From contig JAPLDP010000047.1 of assembly GCA_026391695.1 (NCBI GenBank), positions 1 through 34,762 on the forward strand: a stretch of 34,762 nucleotides of DNA, in the 5' to 3' direction. Shown piece after piece: positions 1 through 8,403 of the stretch. The notes beneath the pieces were generated by a model that was not told the DNA's origin, did no database searches, and worked only from the letters and a program-made list of their open reading frames with translations. Both the position numbers and the translations under genes were made by a program. The DNA is from Bacteroidota bacterium. Lineage in GTDB: Bacteria > Bacteroidota > Bacteroidia > Bacteroidales > JAGONC01. Each line of letters starts with the position of its first letter. The stretch's first letter is position 1.

Positions 1-137
1 ACCTGAACAATGAATTTTGTCAAAACAAAAACTGCATCAATATCTTACAAATTATCCCAGCTTGCCTAATTTTTTGTATTCGTCCTGGAAATAGTATAGC
101 TTTTTATCCGAATTTTGGATTTATGAATTATTCAGGT
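1..137. mobile_element. possible mobile-element end or MITE-like segment at the contig edge
   Basis: The first bases (ACCTGAACAAT) and bases 126-137 (AATTATTCAGGT) form an imperfect terminal inverted repeat, 10 of 11 matching. Between them the minus strand has a 22-codon open stretch, about 55-120, that reads like a protein C-terminus (ends KKLGKLG, stop at 52-54). The adjoining gene looks cut at this boundary. I infer an insertion-sequence end or short inverted-repeat element. The family is not identified, and the contig may simply begin inside a repeat. Confidence 0.35.
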
Positions 138-187
138 TAGATGCAGTTGAAAGACATCTTGAAATTGCTAAATCTCCAATTGTTGCT

Positions 188-2299
188 TTGTTTGAAGAAG
201 ACCCAGGTTTTCTAACAGCACACAGTTATCATACTGGGCTGCTTTGGGCACTAGAAAGCCTTGCATGGTTTCCTAAATACTTGTCAAGGGCAGCATTAAT
301 CCTTGCAAGGCTTTCTACAATGGACCCAGGAGGAAGTTTATCAAACAGACCAATTAATAGTTTATCCGAAATATTTAAATCATGGCACTATCAAACACTT
401 GCATCATTTGAAGAAAGAATGCAAGTGCTGAAACTTATTTCCGAAAAAGAACCTGAAATAGCATGGAAAATTCTAATTCGCATGCTTCCCGATTCAATGC
501 GGAGTGTAGCATTTCCTACCTACAAATGTAGATGGCGTATGTTTGAATTAGAAACAGAAAAACCGATAACTTACAAGGAGATTTACAAAACACATTCAGC
601 GGTTGTTGAAATCTTAATTGCAATTTTTGATTTTACTGAATCGAAACTTGCAACACTAATTGAAGAGTCTGTTAACTTACTTCCTCATGAACGTAATAAG
701 GTTCTATCGTTTGTTGAGAAAGTTGTACACGAAGTAAAACAAGTGGAATTTGTAGCTTGGCATACTCTTCGAAAAATTCTTTCTCATCATCGTTCATATC
801 CAGATTCTCATTGGGCATTGCCAGAAAGTGAATTGGTTAGGCTTCAAAATCTTTACGATTTGCTGAAACCAGCCGATGAAATTAACTTAACGATTTGGAT
901 GTTCAATGAACAATGGCCAAACTTTCCCGAAGGTTACAAATATGAAAGAGGATCAGAAGATGAACAAGAAAAGCTCATTCATGAGAAGAGGATTAAAGGA
1001 CTTACTGACATCTACCATAAATATGGGTTAGGGAAAATAATTGAACTCAGCGAGACGGTTAAAGAATCATGGATTTTAGGTGATGTATTAGGCCACATTG
1101 TAAACACAGATGAAGAAATAATAAAGTTATGTGAACTTCTTGTAAAAGAAAATTATGACCTTCGATTTATTCAAAGTTTCATATTCAGAAAATCTATCTT
1201 GAATAACCTTGATTGGGTTTTTATTCTGTTTGAAAAATTGGAAAAATTAGGATTTAGCAATTCATCTTTGGCGAAACTTCTTGTTCCATTAAATCAAACT
1301 CAAAAGCTTTGGGACTTTATTGAATCAACAGAAGAAGAAATAATACGTGAGTATTGGAAAGAAATTTACCCACGCTTTCTCGGAGTGACTCCTGACGAAA
1401 AAATCTTTGGGCTTAAAAAACTAATTGAACATAAGAGATTTCTAGGTGCAGTTCGCATTTGCTCTCACTTCGTTGAAGAAATTCCAAGCGAATTAATTGT
1501 TGAAATCCTTCATAGTGCAGGAACAGAAAAGACTGAAGAGCATGTTCTTTTAGATAGCTATCAGGTAAACCGCCTATTTGAAACTCTTGATAAAAGAAAC
1601 GATATTGATCCAAGTATTCTGATACAACTTGAGTGGATTTTTCTCCCCCTATTGACTTCTTACGATAACAATAGAAAACCGAAACGACTACATGAAGAAC
1701 TCAGTCGAAATCCAGCTTTTTTCATGGAAGTGTTAAAGTGGATTTACAAACCTGACGATGAATCTGAAATTGTAGAACTCAGAAATGGTTTGACCGATAA
1801 GCAAATACAAAACAGGGCAAGACAAGCTTATGATTTGCTCCATTCATGGAAAAAAATTCCAGGAGTTGATGAAACTGGAAAAATTGATTATGACTTTTTG
1901 AAAAATTGGGTCGATAAATTAAGAGAATTGGCAGCCGAATATGGACATATTGAGTTAGCAGACAATTATATCGGACAAGTATTAGCCCAGTATCCTGAAG
2001 AACAAGACAAAGTGTGGCCACCTGATGAAATATGTGATTTAATTGAAACCTTAAAATCTGACAACTTAAACAGGAACTTCTCGATAGCAACATTTAATAA
2101 AAATAGCTCATCCACACGTGGACCATTTGATGGTGGCGATATTGAGAGAGCAAAAACAAATTACTTTCACAAACTTGCAGATTCACACCGAAATAAATTT
2201 CCGACCATTGCAGGGATTTTTGAAAAATTAGCAAAGGGATTTGAAGAAGATGCGAAAAGAATGGATGAACAAGCGGAACGAGACCGACTTGAATACTAA
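188..2299 (+). CDS. C-terminal part of a large unrecognised helical protein, 5'-truncated
   Basis: This is a 703-residue reading frame from a TTG codon, with no recognised catalytic motif. The composition is strongly alpha-helical and charged (many E/K/L), as in HEAT/TPR-like or effector-sensor proteins. The C-terminal tail contains a notable RGPFDGGD motif (about residue 645) followed by a charged helix. The frame stays open upstream to base 95 and still reads as plausible protein (RHLEIAKSPIVALFEEDPGF), yet has no ATG, so the true N-terminus appears missing. The break coincides with the inverted-repeat segment ending at 137. The gene is AT-rich like the restriction genes that follow, and it may belong to the same defence island, possibly as part of a much larger NTPase-type protein. 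That role is inference only. Confidence 0.6.
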   Translation: MFEEDPGFLTAHSYHTGLLWALESLAWFPKYLSRAALILARLSTMDPGGSLSNRPINSLSEIFKSWHYQTLASFEERMQVLKLISEKEPEIAWKILIRMLPDSMRSVAFPTYKCRWRMFELETEKPITYKEIYKTHSAVVEILIAIFDFTESKLATLIEESVNLLPHERNKVLSFVEKVVHEVKQVEFVAWHTLRKILSHHRSYPDSHWALPESELVRLQNLYDLLKPADEINLTIWMFNEQWPNFPEGYKYERGSEDEQEKLIHEKRIKGLTDIYHKYGLGKIIELSETVKESWILGDVLGHIVNTDEEIIKLCELLVKENYDLRFIQSFIFRKSILNNLDWVFILFEKLEKLGFSNSSLAKLLVPLNQTQKLWDFIESTEEEIIREYWKEIYPRFLGVTPDEKIFGLKKLIEHKRFLGAVRICSHFVEEIPSELIVEILHSAGTEKTEEHVLLDSYQVNRLFETLDKRNDIDPSILIQLEWIFLPLLTSYDNNRKPKRLHEELSRNPAFFMEVLKWIYKPDDESEIVELRNGLTDKQIQNRARQAYDLLHSWKKIPGVDETGKIDYDFLKNWVDKLRELAAEYGHIELADNYIGQVLAQYPEEQDKVWPPDEICDLIETLKSDNLNRNFSIATFNKNSSSTRGPFDGGDIERAKTNYFHKLADSHRNKFPTIAGIFEKLAKGFEEDAKRMDEQAERDRLEY

Positions 2300-2349
2300 A
2301 AATGAATAGGCTAATGTCCTGCTAAAATGGTACACTAAATACTATTATA

Positions 2350-3282
2350 ATGAATTACAAAGAGCAACAACGGAAGAAGGCTATCAGACTCCGAGACGAA
2401 GTATTCAGAGATCCTGGATGTGGACAATTTCAAAATCTTGACCGAGAATTTGTCCTTAAAGACCCAGCCTTAAACATCTGGGCAGGTGTTAGAGATGATG
2501 TTATTAATTATTTCAAACGAAATAATATTCAATTCTGGGACACCAAAAACGAACCAACAGGACATTTACTTTCGTCGCAAATTGCCTGCTTAAACCATTT
2601 GTATTTTGTCCGGCAACGAAGAGACATTGCAACAGCAATTCTGCAAGGCATTGACAAGAAAGTAAGGAATGCTTTAATAATGAACAACGGATCAGATAGT
2701 GGCTATGTTGACTTTGAAATTATTGGGGCCAAAAATTACCTTGGTGAGAAAATACATACCCGAGGAGCAAACTCAACTTCGGTTGACGCAATGATGTTAG
2801 CAGGACTTGACAATGGATTACGCAAATTATACTTCATTGAATGGAAGTATGTAGAGAGTTACCCCAAAACTTCAAAAGCAGAGGGAGATAGCGGAAAAAC
2901 AAGGATAAAAACTTATACTCCACTTTTAGCCCAATCCGACTGCCCAATTAATGTCACAGATGTTGAGGGACTTTTTACAGAACCATACTATCAATTGATG
3001 CGGCAAACTTTACTCGCACACGAGATGATTAAAGCTAAAGAATATGGAGCAGATTTATATTTTCATATACATGTAATTCCTAAAGACAATAAAGAATTAA
3101 AAGACACCAATACTGCAGAAGGAAAATTGATAGGAAAAACGCTTGAGGAAACTTGGAAAAACGTGTTGAAATCACCTGACCTATATAAAGCAATTGACCC
3201 AAAAGACTTTCTTGATCCAGCACGAGCATGTATAGATTGCATTGCACCCCTGACATATTTAGAACAACGGTACTGGAAATAA
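2350..3282 (+). CDS. PGN_0703-family putative restriction endonuclease
   Basis: This 310-residue protein resembles the PGN_0703 family of putative PD-(D/E)XK restriction endonucleases first named in Porphyromonas. A likely active site is visible: D146 in SVDAMM, then E164 and K166 in FIEWKYVE, which gives the D...ExK signature after a beta-rich stretch. Two Cys near the C-terminus (ARACIDC) could bind a metal or be structural. It starts 50 bp after the preceding gene and ends 36 bp before the type IIG enzyme, so the three probably form one transcript. Family members often sit next to restriction-modification genes, which fits here. Cutting specificity cannot be read from the sequence. The ATG at 2350 lacks a Shine-Dalgarno site, which is normal for this phylum. 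Confidence 0.75.
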   Translation: MNYKEQQRKKAIRLRDEVFRDPGCGQFQNLDREFVLKDPALNIWAGVRDDVINYFKRNNIQFWDTKNEPTGHLLSSQIACLNHLYFVRQRRDIATAILQGIDKKVRNALIMNNGSDSGYVDFEIIGAKNYLGEKIHTRGANSTSVDAMMLAGLDNGLRKLYFIEWKYVESYPKTSKAEGDSGKTRIKTYTPLLAQSDCPINVTDVEGLFTEPYYQLMRQTLLAHEMIKAKEYGADLYFHIHVIPKDNKELKDTNTAEGKLIGKTLEETWKNVLKSPDLYKAIDPKDFLDPARACIDCIAPLTYLEQRYWK

Positions 3283-3318
3283 ACCTTTAAAATTTAAAAG
3301 GGCACTGCTTATAACAAA

Positions 3319-5220
3319 ATGACCGTCCAAGATTACATTGACAAACTAAATACCCGTTACAAAACCGGAATTTCCCGGGAGCATAGTTACCGGGGCGATC
3401 TTCAGAATTTAATGGAAACTCTTTACCCTGGTATTTTGGTTACCAACGAGCCTGCCCGTGTGGCCTGTGGCGCTCCCGACTATATCTTGACCCAAAAAAA
3501 CATTCCTGTCGGTTACATCGAGGCCAAAGATTTGGGTGCTAATCTTGACGACAAAACCTATAAAGAACAATTCGATCGTTATCGTGTTTCGCTGCCCAAT
3601 TTGATTTTCACTGATTATATTCAATTTCAATTATACCGGGATGGGGTTTTTGCAACTTCTGTTTCTATTGCAAAAATTGAAAATGAAAAAGTAATCGGTC
3701 AGCCGGATAATTATGACGATTTTAAAAATCTCATATCCGATTTCAGCACCTATAGTTCTCAAACCATCCGGTCAGCCGAAAAGCTTGCCAGGATGATGGC
3801 AGGCAAAGCACGGATGCTGGCTGCGATCATCGAGAAAGCGGTTGAAAGTGATGCATCGGAAGACGTAAATATGCTCTTCGAAGCGGCAAACAATACTTTG
3901 CGTGATCAGTTGGCTGCCTTCAAACAAGTGCTGATCTATGACATTAAACCAAAAGAGTTTGCCGACATCTATGCCCAGACCATTGCTTATGGCATGTTTG
4001 CCGCTCGTTTGCACGACCCGTCGCTCGAATCATTCACACGGCAGGAAGCGGCTGACCTTATTCCCAGAACAAATCCTTTTTTGCGAAAGCTGTTTCAATA
4101 CGTCGCAGGTTACGATCTCGACGACCGCATAAAGTGGATCGTTGACGACCTGGCTGATATTTTCAGGGCTACTAATGTAGCTGAATTGCTCAGGGACTTT
4201 GGTAAGGCTACCCAGCAAAATGACCCGATGATTCACTTCTACGAAACTTTCCTGTCAGAATATAACCCTGCGCTTCGCAAAAGCCGTGGCGTATGGTACA
4301 CGCCCGAACCTGTGGTGAGCTTTATTGTGCGTGCCGTAAATGATATTCTGATTACCGAGTTTGGTTTGCCACAAGGTTTAGCTGATAGCTCTAAAACCAA
4401 AATAACGGTAAAAATACCTACCCACGATAAGCGATACACCGCAGGGCAAAGAGATTACGAACAGGAAGTGCATAAAGTACAGATACTTGACCCTGCCGCC
4501 GGCACTGGCACTTTTCTTGCCGAAGTGGTAAAGCTCATATACAAAAGGTTTGAAGGACAGCAGGGCATTTGGAGCAACTATGTGGAAGAGCACCTGATAC
4601 CGCGCCTGAATGGGTTCGAGATTCTGATGGCATCGTATGCCATGGCACACCTGAAACTTGATTTACTGCTAACGGAAACCGGCTATATACAGAAAAAAGA
4701 ACAACGTTTCAGGGTTTATCTTACCAACAGCCTCGAAGACTATCACCCCGACACAGGAACTCTATTTGCTAATTGGCTAAGCACCGAAGCCAACGAAGCT
4801 AATCATGTGAAAAGGGATACGCCAGTGATGGTAGTATTGGGAAATCCGCCGTACTCTGTAAGCAGCAGCAATAAAGGGGAATGGATACAAAACCTAATTG
4901 CAGATTACAAGAAAGACCTAAACGAGAAGAAACTAAACCTTGATGATGATTACATCAAATTTATCCGATATGGGGAATATTTCATTGATAAAACAGGAGA
5001 AGGTATATTAGCTTTCATCTCAAACAACAGCTTTATTGACGGTGTTACGCACCGCCAAATGCGTAACCATTTGCTCGAAACATTTGACAAAATCTATATT
5101 CTCGATTTGCACGGAAACGCCAAGAAAAAAGAAACCGCACCTGATGGCTCATCTGAACAGAATGTATTTGATATTATGCAAGGTGTGAGCATAAACATTT
5201 TTGTAAAGAAGAAAAAATAA
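3319..5220 (+). CDS. type IIG/ISP-like restriction-modification enzyme, N-terminal nuclease plus methyltransferase part
   Basis: This is the front two thirds of a single-chain restriction-modification enzyme. An N-terminal PD-(D/E)XK nuclease is visible (D54 in GAPDYIL, E68 and K70 in YIEAKD), then a helical linker, then an N6-adenine methyltransferase. The SAM-binding motif I is LDPAAGTGTF (about residue 390) and the catalytic motif IV is NPPYS (about 508). It stops at residue 633, just after SINIFVKKKK. Relatives normally continue from there into a target-recognition domain. That missing part lies at 6008-7261 in the same orientation, separated by a toxin-antitoxin cassette. GC content is higher here than in the preceding gene. 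Whether the two halves work together in trans is unknown. The nuclease and methyltransferase motifs themselves look intact. Confidence 0.88.
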   Translation: MTVQDYIDKLNTRYKTGISREHSYRGDLQNLMETLYPGILVTNEPARVACGAPDYILTQKNIPVGYIEAKDLGANLDDKTYKEQFDRYRVSLPNLIFTDYIQFQLYRDGVFATSVSIAKIENEKVIGQPDNYDDFKNLISDFSTYSSQTIRSAEKLARMMAGKARMLAAIIEKAVESDASEDVNMLFEAANNTLRDQLAAFKQVLIYDIKPKEFADIYAQTIAYGMFAARLHDPSLESFTRQEAADLIPRTNPFLRKLFQYVAGYDLDDRIKWIVDDLADIFRATNVAELLRDFGKATQQNDPMIHFYETFLSEYNPALRKSRGVWYTPEPVVSFIVRAVNDILITEFGLPQGLADSSKTKITVKIPTHDKRYTAGQRDYEQEVHKVQILDPAAGTGTFLAEVVKLIYKRFEGQQGIWSNYVEEHLIPRLNGFEILMASYAMAHLKLDLLLTETGYIQKKEQRFRVYLTNSLEDYHPDTGTLFANWLSTEANEANHVKRDTPVMVVLGNPPYSVSSSNKGEWIQNLIADYKKDLNEKKLNLDDDYIKFIRYGEYFIDKTGEGILAFISNNSFIDGVTHRQMRNHLLETFDKIYILDLHGNAKKKETAPDGSSEQNVFDIMQGVSINIFVKKKK

Positions 5221-5232
5221 TTGGAAATGCAA

Positions 5233-5291
5233 TTGGCCAACATCCTGTTGGCCAACTTGAAGATGAAATTGTCGAACAACCAGTTCGACAA
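5233..5291. repeat. two tandem perfect hairpins after the methyltransferase stop
   Basis: TTGGCCAACA (5233-5242) pairs perfectly with TGTTGGCCAA (5246-5255) around a 3-nt loop. TTGTCGAAC (5269-5277) pairs perfectly with GTTCGACAA (5283-5291) around a 5-nt loop. There is no T-run directly after either. They lie between the interrupted restriction gene and the toxin-antitoxin promoter, so they may be a transcription or translation barrier, or part of the inserted unit. Confidence 0.6.
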
Positions 5292-5329
5292 AGGGGGGCT
5301 TGTTGAACAAATCGTTGATTTATGACCAG

Positions 5330-5360
5330 TTTGAAATACGTTTCAATATTCCTACCTTTG
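5330..5360 (+). promoter_or_regulatory. Bacteroidota-type promoter for the PIN toxin-antitoxin cassette
   Basis: TTTG at 5330-5333, a 19-bp spacer, then TACCTTTG at 5353-5360 match the -33/-7 consensus of the Bacteroidota primary sigma factor exactly. The toxin ATG follows 17 bp downstream of the -7 element, which implies a very short leader. The cassette therefore carries its own promoter. Confidence 0.7.
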
Positions 5361-5376
5361 TACTAAACAAAGCTAT

Positions 5377-5844
5377 ATGAAACCAAGAGTTTACATTGAT
5401 ACATCTGTTGTTGGCGGATATTTCGATGAAGAATTTGAAAATGATACCAAAAAGTTCTTTGAAAGAATTATTAACGAGGATTTCATTATCTATTTTTCGG
5501 AAATAAGCGAAACTGAATTATCATTAGCTCCTGCTTTTATCAAAGAGTTGAAGAACAAAATCCCAAAGTCATGTTACAGATATATTGAACTTGATGATGA
5601 ATCGAAATATCTGGCTCAGGTCTATATAGACGAAAAAATTCTTGGTGTGGCAAGCTATAACGATGCATATCATATTGCTTTAGCTACTGTTAACCGTTTA
5701 GATGTCCTTGTAAGTTGGAATTTTAAGCATATCGTAAATTTTGATAAGATAAAATTGTTCAATTCGGTTAACATGAAATTGGGTTATCCTATTATTGATA
5801 TTCGTTCACCTTTAGAATTTATTGACCATGAAAACAATGACTAA
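5377..5844 (+). CDS. PIN-domain toxin (VapC-like ribonuclease)
   Basis: This 155-residue protein has the PIN fold signature: D8 in YIDTSVVGG, acidic residues E42/E45 in SEISETEL, D96 in YNDAYHIA and the closing SWNFKHI motif. PIN toxins are Mg-dependent endoribonucleases that stop translation when freed from their antitoxin. The gene is first in a two-gene unit; its stop lies inside the downstream small gene (17-nt overlap), so the two are translationally coupled. It has its own consensus promoter. The whole unit sits between the two halves of the type IIG restriction enzyme, which may help keep the locus in the population. The RNA target is unknown. Confidence 0.85.
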   Translation: MKPRVYIDTSVVGGYFDEEFENDTKKFFERIINEDFIIYFSEISETELSLAPAFIKELKNKIPKSCYRYIELDDESKYLAQVYIDEKILGVASYNDAYHIALATVNRLDVLVSWNFKHIVNFDKIKLFNSVNMKLGYPIIDIRSPLEFIDHENND

Positions 5845-5977
5845 GAAATCATTTGATACAGTCAAATTTTTTCGTCAAATAAAAGAAAAATTGGCAGAAA
5901 AATTATCCTCAATGACCCTTAAAGAGCAAAAGGAATATTTGAGTAAAATTCGATCTGGAGAAATAAAGATTGAATAA
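5828..5977 (+). CDS. small antitoxin partner of the PIN toxin
   Basis: This 49-residue basic protein starts at an ATG inside the end of the PIN gene; a second in-frame ATG lies at 5837. It is predicted mostly helical, with an FFRQIKEKLAEKL helix and a C-terminal KEYLSKIRSG segment. Its order (toxin first, antitoxin second), size and overlap fit a reverse-order type II toxin-antitoxin unit of the kind common in Bacteroidota. No DNA-binding motif is obvious, so promoter autoregulation cannot be claimed. The call rests mainly on position and size. Confidence 0.65.
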   Translation: MKTMTKKSFDTVKFFRQIKEKLAEKLSSMTLKEQKEYLSKIRSGEIKIE

Positions 5978-6007
5978 GCGCCTCGTGCTCTGATAATCCA
6001 CCTAACA

Positions 6008-7261
6008 ATGAATAGCAAAAGAAAAGCACAGGTATTTCATTTTGACCTATATGGCAAGCGGGAGGCAAAATACCACTTCCTTAACCAACAATCAGTTGAT
6101 AACATTCAATGGGCAGTTCTGGAAGTAAAAGAACCGTATTTCTTTTTTGTACCAAAGGATTTTAGTTTAGAGAGTAATTATCTGAAAGGATTTAAGGTAG
6201 ATGAATTATTAATTCTAAATTCAAATGGTATTGAAACTAAGTGTGATTTATTAGCTATACATTTTGAAAAAAAATCATTACAAAAAGTCATAGACAATTT
6301 TAAGTCCGAAGATATTAATGATTTAAAAATCAAATATAAAGAAAAAGAAGAATCAAGTGGATGGAATTTTGCTGATGCAAAAGCGAGTATAATTTCAGAC
6401 GTTTTCTACTTTCAAAAAATTCAATACCGTCCTTTTGATTATAGGGAAACAATCATTACCAAAAATTCAGGAGGTTTTATTGGTCGTTCAAGATTTGAAG
6501 TAATGCAGCATTTTCTTCAACCCAACTTAGGACTTATTATTCCTCGTCAAACTACTCAAGAATACAGGCATTGTTTTGTATCAAATATAATTGTTGAAGG
6601 AAACATTACAGCTAGTGCAAAATTATTTGGGACTGGTGCTATTTTCCCTTTGTATATCTATAACACAGAAGATATTATATATAAAACAACAAGAATTCCT
6701 AATCTTGATTTAAAAGTTGTCAACCTAATAGCTACAAATCTTGGTTTACAATTCACCAATGAAAAGGCAGAATCTGAAGTTACTTTCGCACCCATAGATA
6801 TTCTCGATTACATCTACGCCATATTGCACAGCCCCACCTATCGCTCGAAATACAAAGAGTTTTTAAAGATAGATTTCCCCAGGGTTCCTTATCCGAAAGA
6901 CCAAGTTACCTTTTGGCAATTGGTAAAGCTGGGCGGCGAGCTTAGACAAATACACCTGCTGGAAAGCCCGGTTGTGGAAAAGTTCATTACCACCTACCCA
7001 CATGACGGTTCAAATGAAGTAAACAAACTTAAATACGAAGGCGGTAAAGTGTGGATAAACGTTCAGCAATATTTCAACAATGTTCCTCTGATAGCATGGA
7101 ATTTCTACATCGGCGGCTACCAGCCCGCCCAAAAATGGCTCAAAGACCGCAAAGGGCGTGAATTGTCGTTTGAAGATATTTTGCATTATCAAAAAATAAT
7201 TGTCGCTTTAACAGAAACAGACAGAATTATGTCTGAAATAAAAAAAATAGAAATAGAATAA
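6008..7261 (+). CDS. type IIG/ISP-like restriction-modification enzyme, C-terminal target-recognition part
   Basis: This 417-residue product picks up where the methyltransferase part stopped. It opens with VFHFDLYGKREAKYHFLN, a stretch that in relatives directly follows the methyltransferase region. It then has KIQYRPFDYRETI and NLGLIIPRQTT segments typical of the specificity region, and a C-terminal domain containing FPRVPYPKD and a helical end. It has no nuclease or methylation motif of its own. The start at 6008 (AACAATG) is 30 bp after the antitoxin stop, so it could be expressed from the cassette promoter as a free specificity subunit. Alternatively it is the silent remnant of an interrupted gene. 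The frame is intact over its whole length, which argues for either recent interruption or continued use. Confidence 0.82.
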   Translation: MNSKRKAQVFHFDLYGKREAKYHFLNQQSVDNIQWAVLEVKEPYFFFVPKDFSLESNYLKGFKVDELLILNSNGIETKCDLLAIHFEKKSLQKVIDNFKSEDINDLKIKYKEKEESSGWNFADAKASIISDVFYFQKIQYRPFDYRETIITKNSGGFIGRSRFEVMQHFLQPNLGLIIPRQTTQEYRHCFVSNIIVEGNITASAKLFGTGAIFPLYIYNTEDIIYKTTRIPNLDLKVVNLIATNLGLQFTNEKAESEVTFAPIDILDYIYAILHSPTYRSKYKEFLKIDFPRVPYPKDQVTFWQLVKLGGELRQIHLLESPVVEKFITTYPHDGSNEVNKLKYEGGKVWINVQQYFNNVPLIAWNFYIGGYQPAQKWLKDRKGRELSFEDILHYQKIIVALTETDRIMSEIKKIEIE

Positions 7262-7437
7262 CAAGAAACATTAACTATAACAGGATTTTATAAAATGGCA
7301 GATGAAATTGTTAATTGAGCAGTGTGAATCTAATCAACTTTTTTGGTGGTTTGATGCAGTTGTACTTCGAATACCACTACTTCGCCAAGCCCCGGACCGT
7401 TAAGTAAGATAGCCAGCCTTCATTAAATTAAAATATC

Positions 7438-8097
7438 ATGAATAAATTTCAGTACTCGCCACCCAAAAATGCACCAGTTACATCAGAAGATCTGCTTAAA
7501 GATTTACAATCAGTTGCTGGAAAATTGAACACTAAAAAAATATCTCAAAGTCTTTATTTAAAAAACGGGAAATATGGCTCAACAACCATTAAAAGACGTT
7601 TTGGTACATGGAATAAAGCATTATTTAAAGCAAACTTAAAATTAGCAAAAATCAATTACCATTCAAACAAGAAACTATTCGAAAATTTACTAAACGTCTG
7701 GCAGAGAAAAGGCGCACAACCTAGACAAAGTGATATAGACTCCAGTATGTCAGAAATTAAATCTGGAGTTTACAAAAAACGTTTCGGCAACTGGACAACT
7801 GCTGTCAAAAAATTCATTGAATATGCTAACGAAAAAGATATTTCAGCAACTGAAAAACATGATACTAAAATATCTAAGAAAAAAACTAGCAGAAATCCTT
7901 CATTGCGTCTTCGTTTCAATGTTTTAAAGAGAGATAATTTTTCATGCGTTAAATGTGGAGCAAGTCCAGCAAAAAATCCAAGTGTTGTTTTAGAGATTGA
8001 TCATATAATACCTTGGAGTAAGGATGGTGAGACTGAAATTTCTAATTTACAAACATTGTGTCAAAATTGTAATTTAGGTAAAAGTAACCTTGATTGA
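7438..8097 (+). CDS. HNH endonuclease with N-terminal homing-type repeats
   Basis: This 219-residue protein has two copies of the homing-endonuclease-associated repeat (about residues 15-65 and 70-130; each contains a YG/YKKRFG-W core: TTIKRRFGTWNKA and VYKKRFGNWTTA). A basic linker and a C-terminal HNH nuclease (about 155-219) follow. The HNH part shows the zinc-knuckle pairs CVKC and CQNC, the metal-site LEIDHIIPW and the NLQTLCQNCN ending. Such proteins act as restriction or mobile-element nucleases; the repeats probably bind DNA. It lies 176 bp after the restriction halves in the same orientation. That gap holds only a short open stretch (MADEIVN) and no recognised site. It may be part of the island's defence set or an independent selfish nuclease. 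Confidence 0.85.
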   Translation: MNKFQYSPPKNAPVTSEDLLKDLQSVAGKLNTKKISQSLYLKNGKYGSTTIKRRFGTWNKALFKANLKLAKINYHSNKKLFENLLNVWQRKGAQPRQSDIDSSMSEIKSGVYKKRFGNWTTAVKKFIEYANEKDISATEKHDTKISKKKTSRNPSLRLRFNVLKRDNFSCVKCGASPAKNPSVVLEIDHIIPWSKDGETEISNLQTLCQNCNLGKSNLD

Positions 8098-8207
8098 GGA
8101 CATGCTACAATCGCCTAAAAACGGGCTGGCCAGTTCGCTCACTACATAAGATTATTTTTTAACTCACCACATGAAATAGTACTTATCACGATCATAATTG
8201 CAGCAAG

Positions 8208-8340
8208 TGTAGATTCCAGATGATACTGACCCCCCATTCCAGAGCAAGCTAACCCCCCATTCCGGGATACAGACCCCCTGTTTTGAAATGATGTCATTGA
8301 GGACAAAATGTTAAAGATTAGTCAATTGTTTTTTGTATTA
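8208..8340. mobile_element. IS21-like terminal relic with repeated C-rich motifs
   Basis: Starting at TGTAGATTCC (8208), the sequence carries ACCCCCCATTCC twice (C-runs at 8230 and 8253) and a third related ACCCCCTGTTTT (8273), about 21-23 bp apart. Multiple spaced repeats within the terminal region and an outer TG are typical of IS21-family ends. Downstream, ATGTTAAAGATTAGTC (about 8308) opens a frame that dies after about 25 codons and may be a decayed transposase start. No intact transposase is present. Confidence 0.4.
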
Positions 8341-8403
8341 AAAAATGCCAACTTCCTCCACTTTTGTCCGGGAGGTTCATGCTAACAGTTATTCGGGATT
8401 CTA

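Noticed and set aside
5227-5325. 32-codon frame across the two hairpins
   Set aside because: It is made almost wholly of perfect palindromes, so its codons follow from the repeat structure rather than from a protein.
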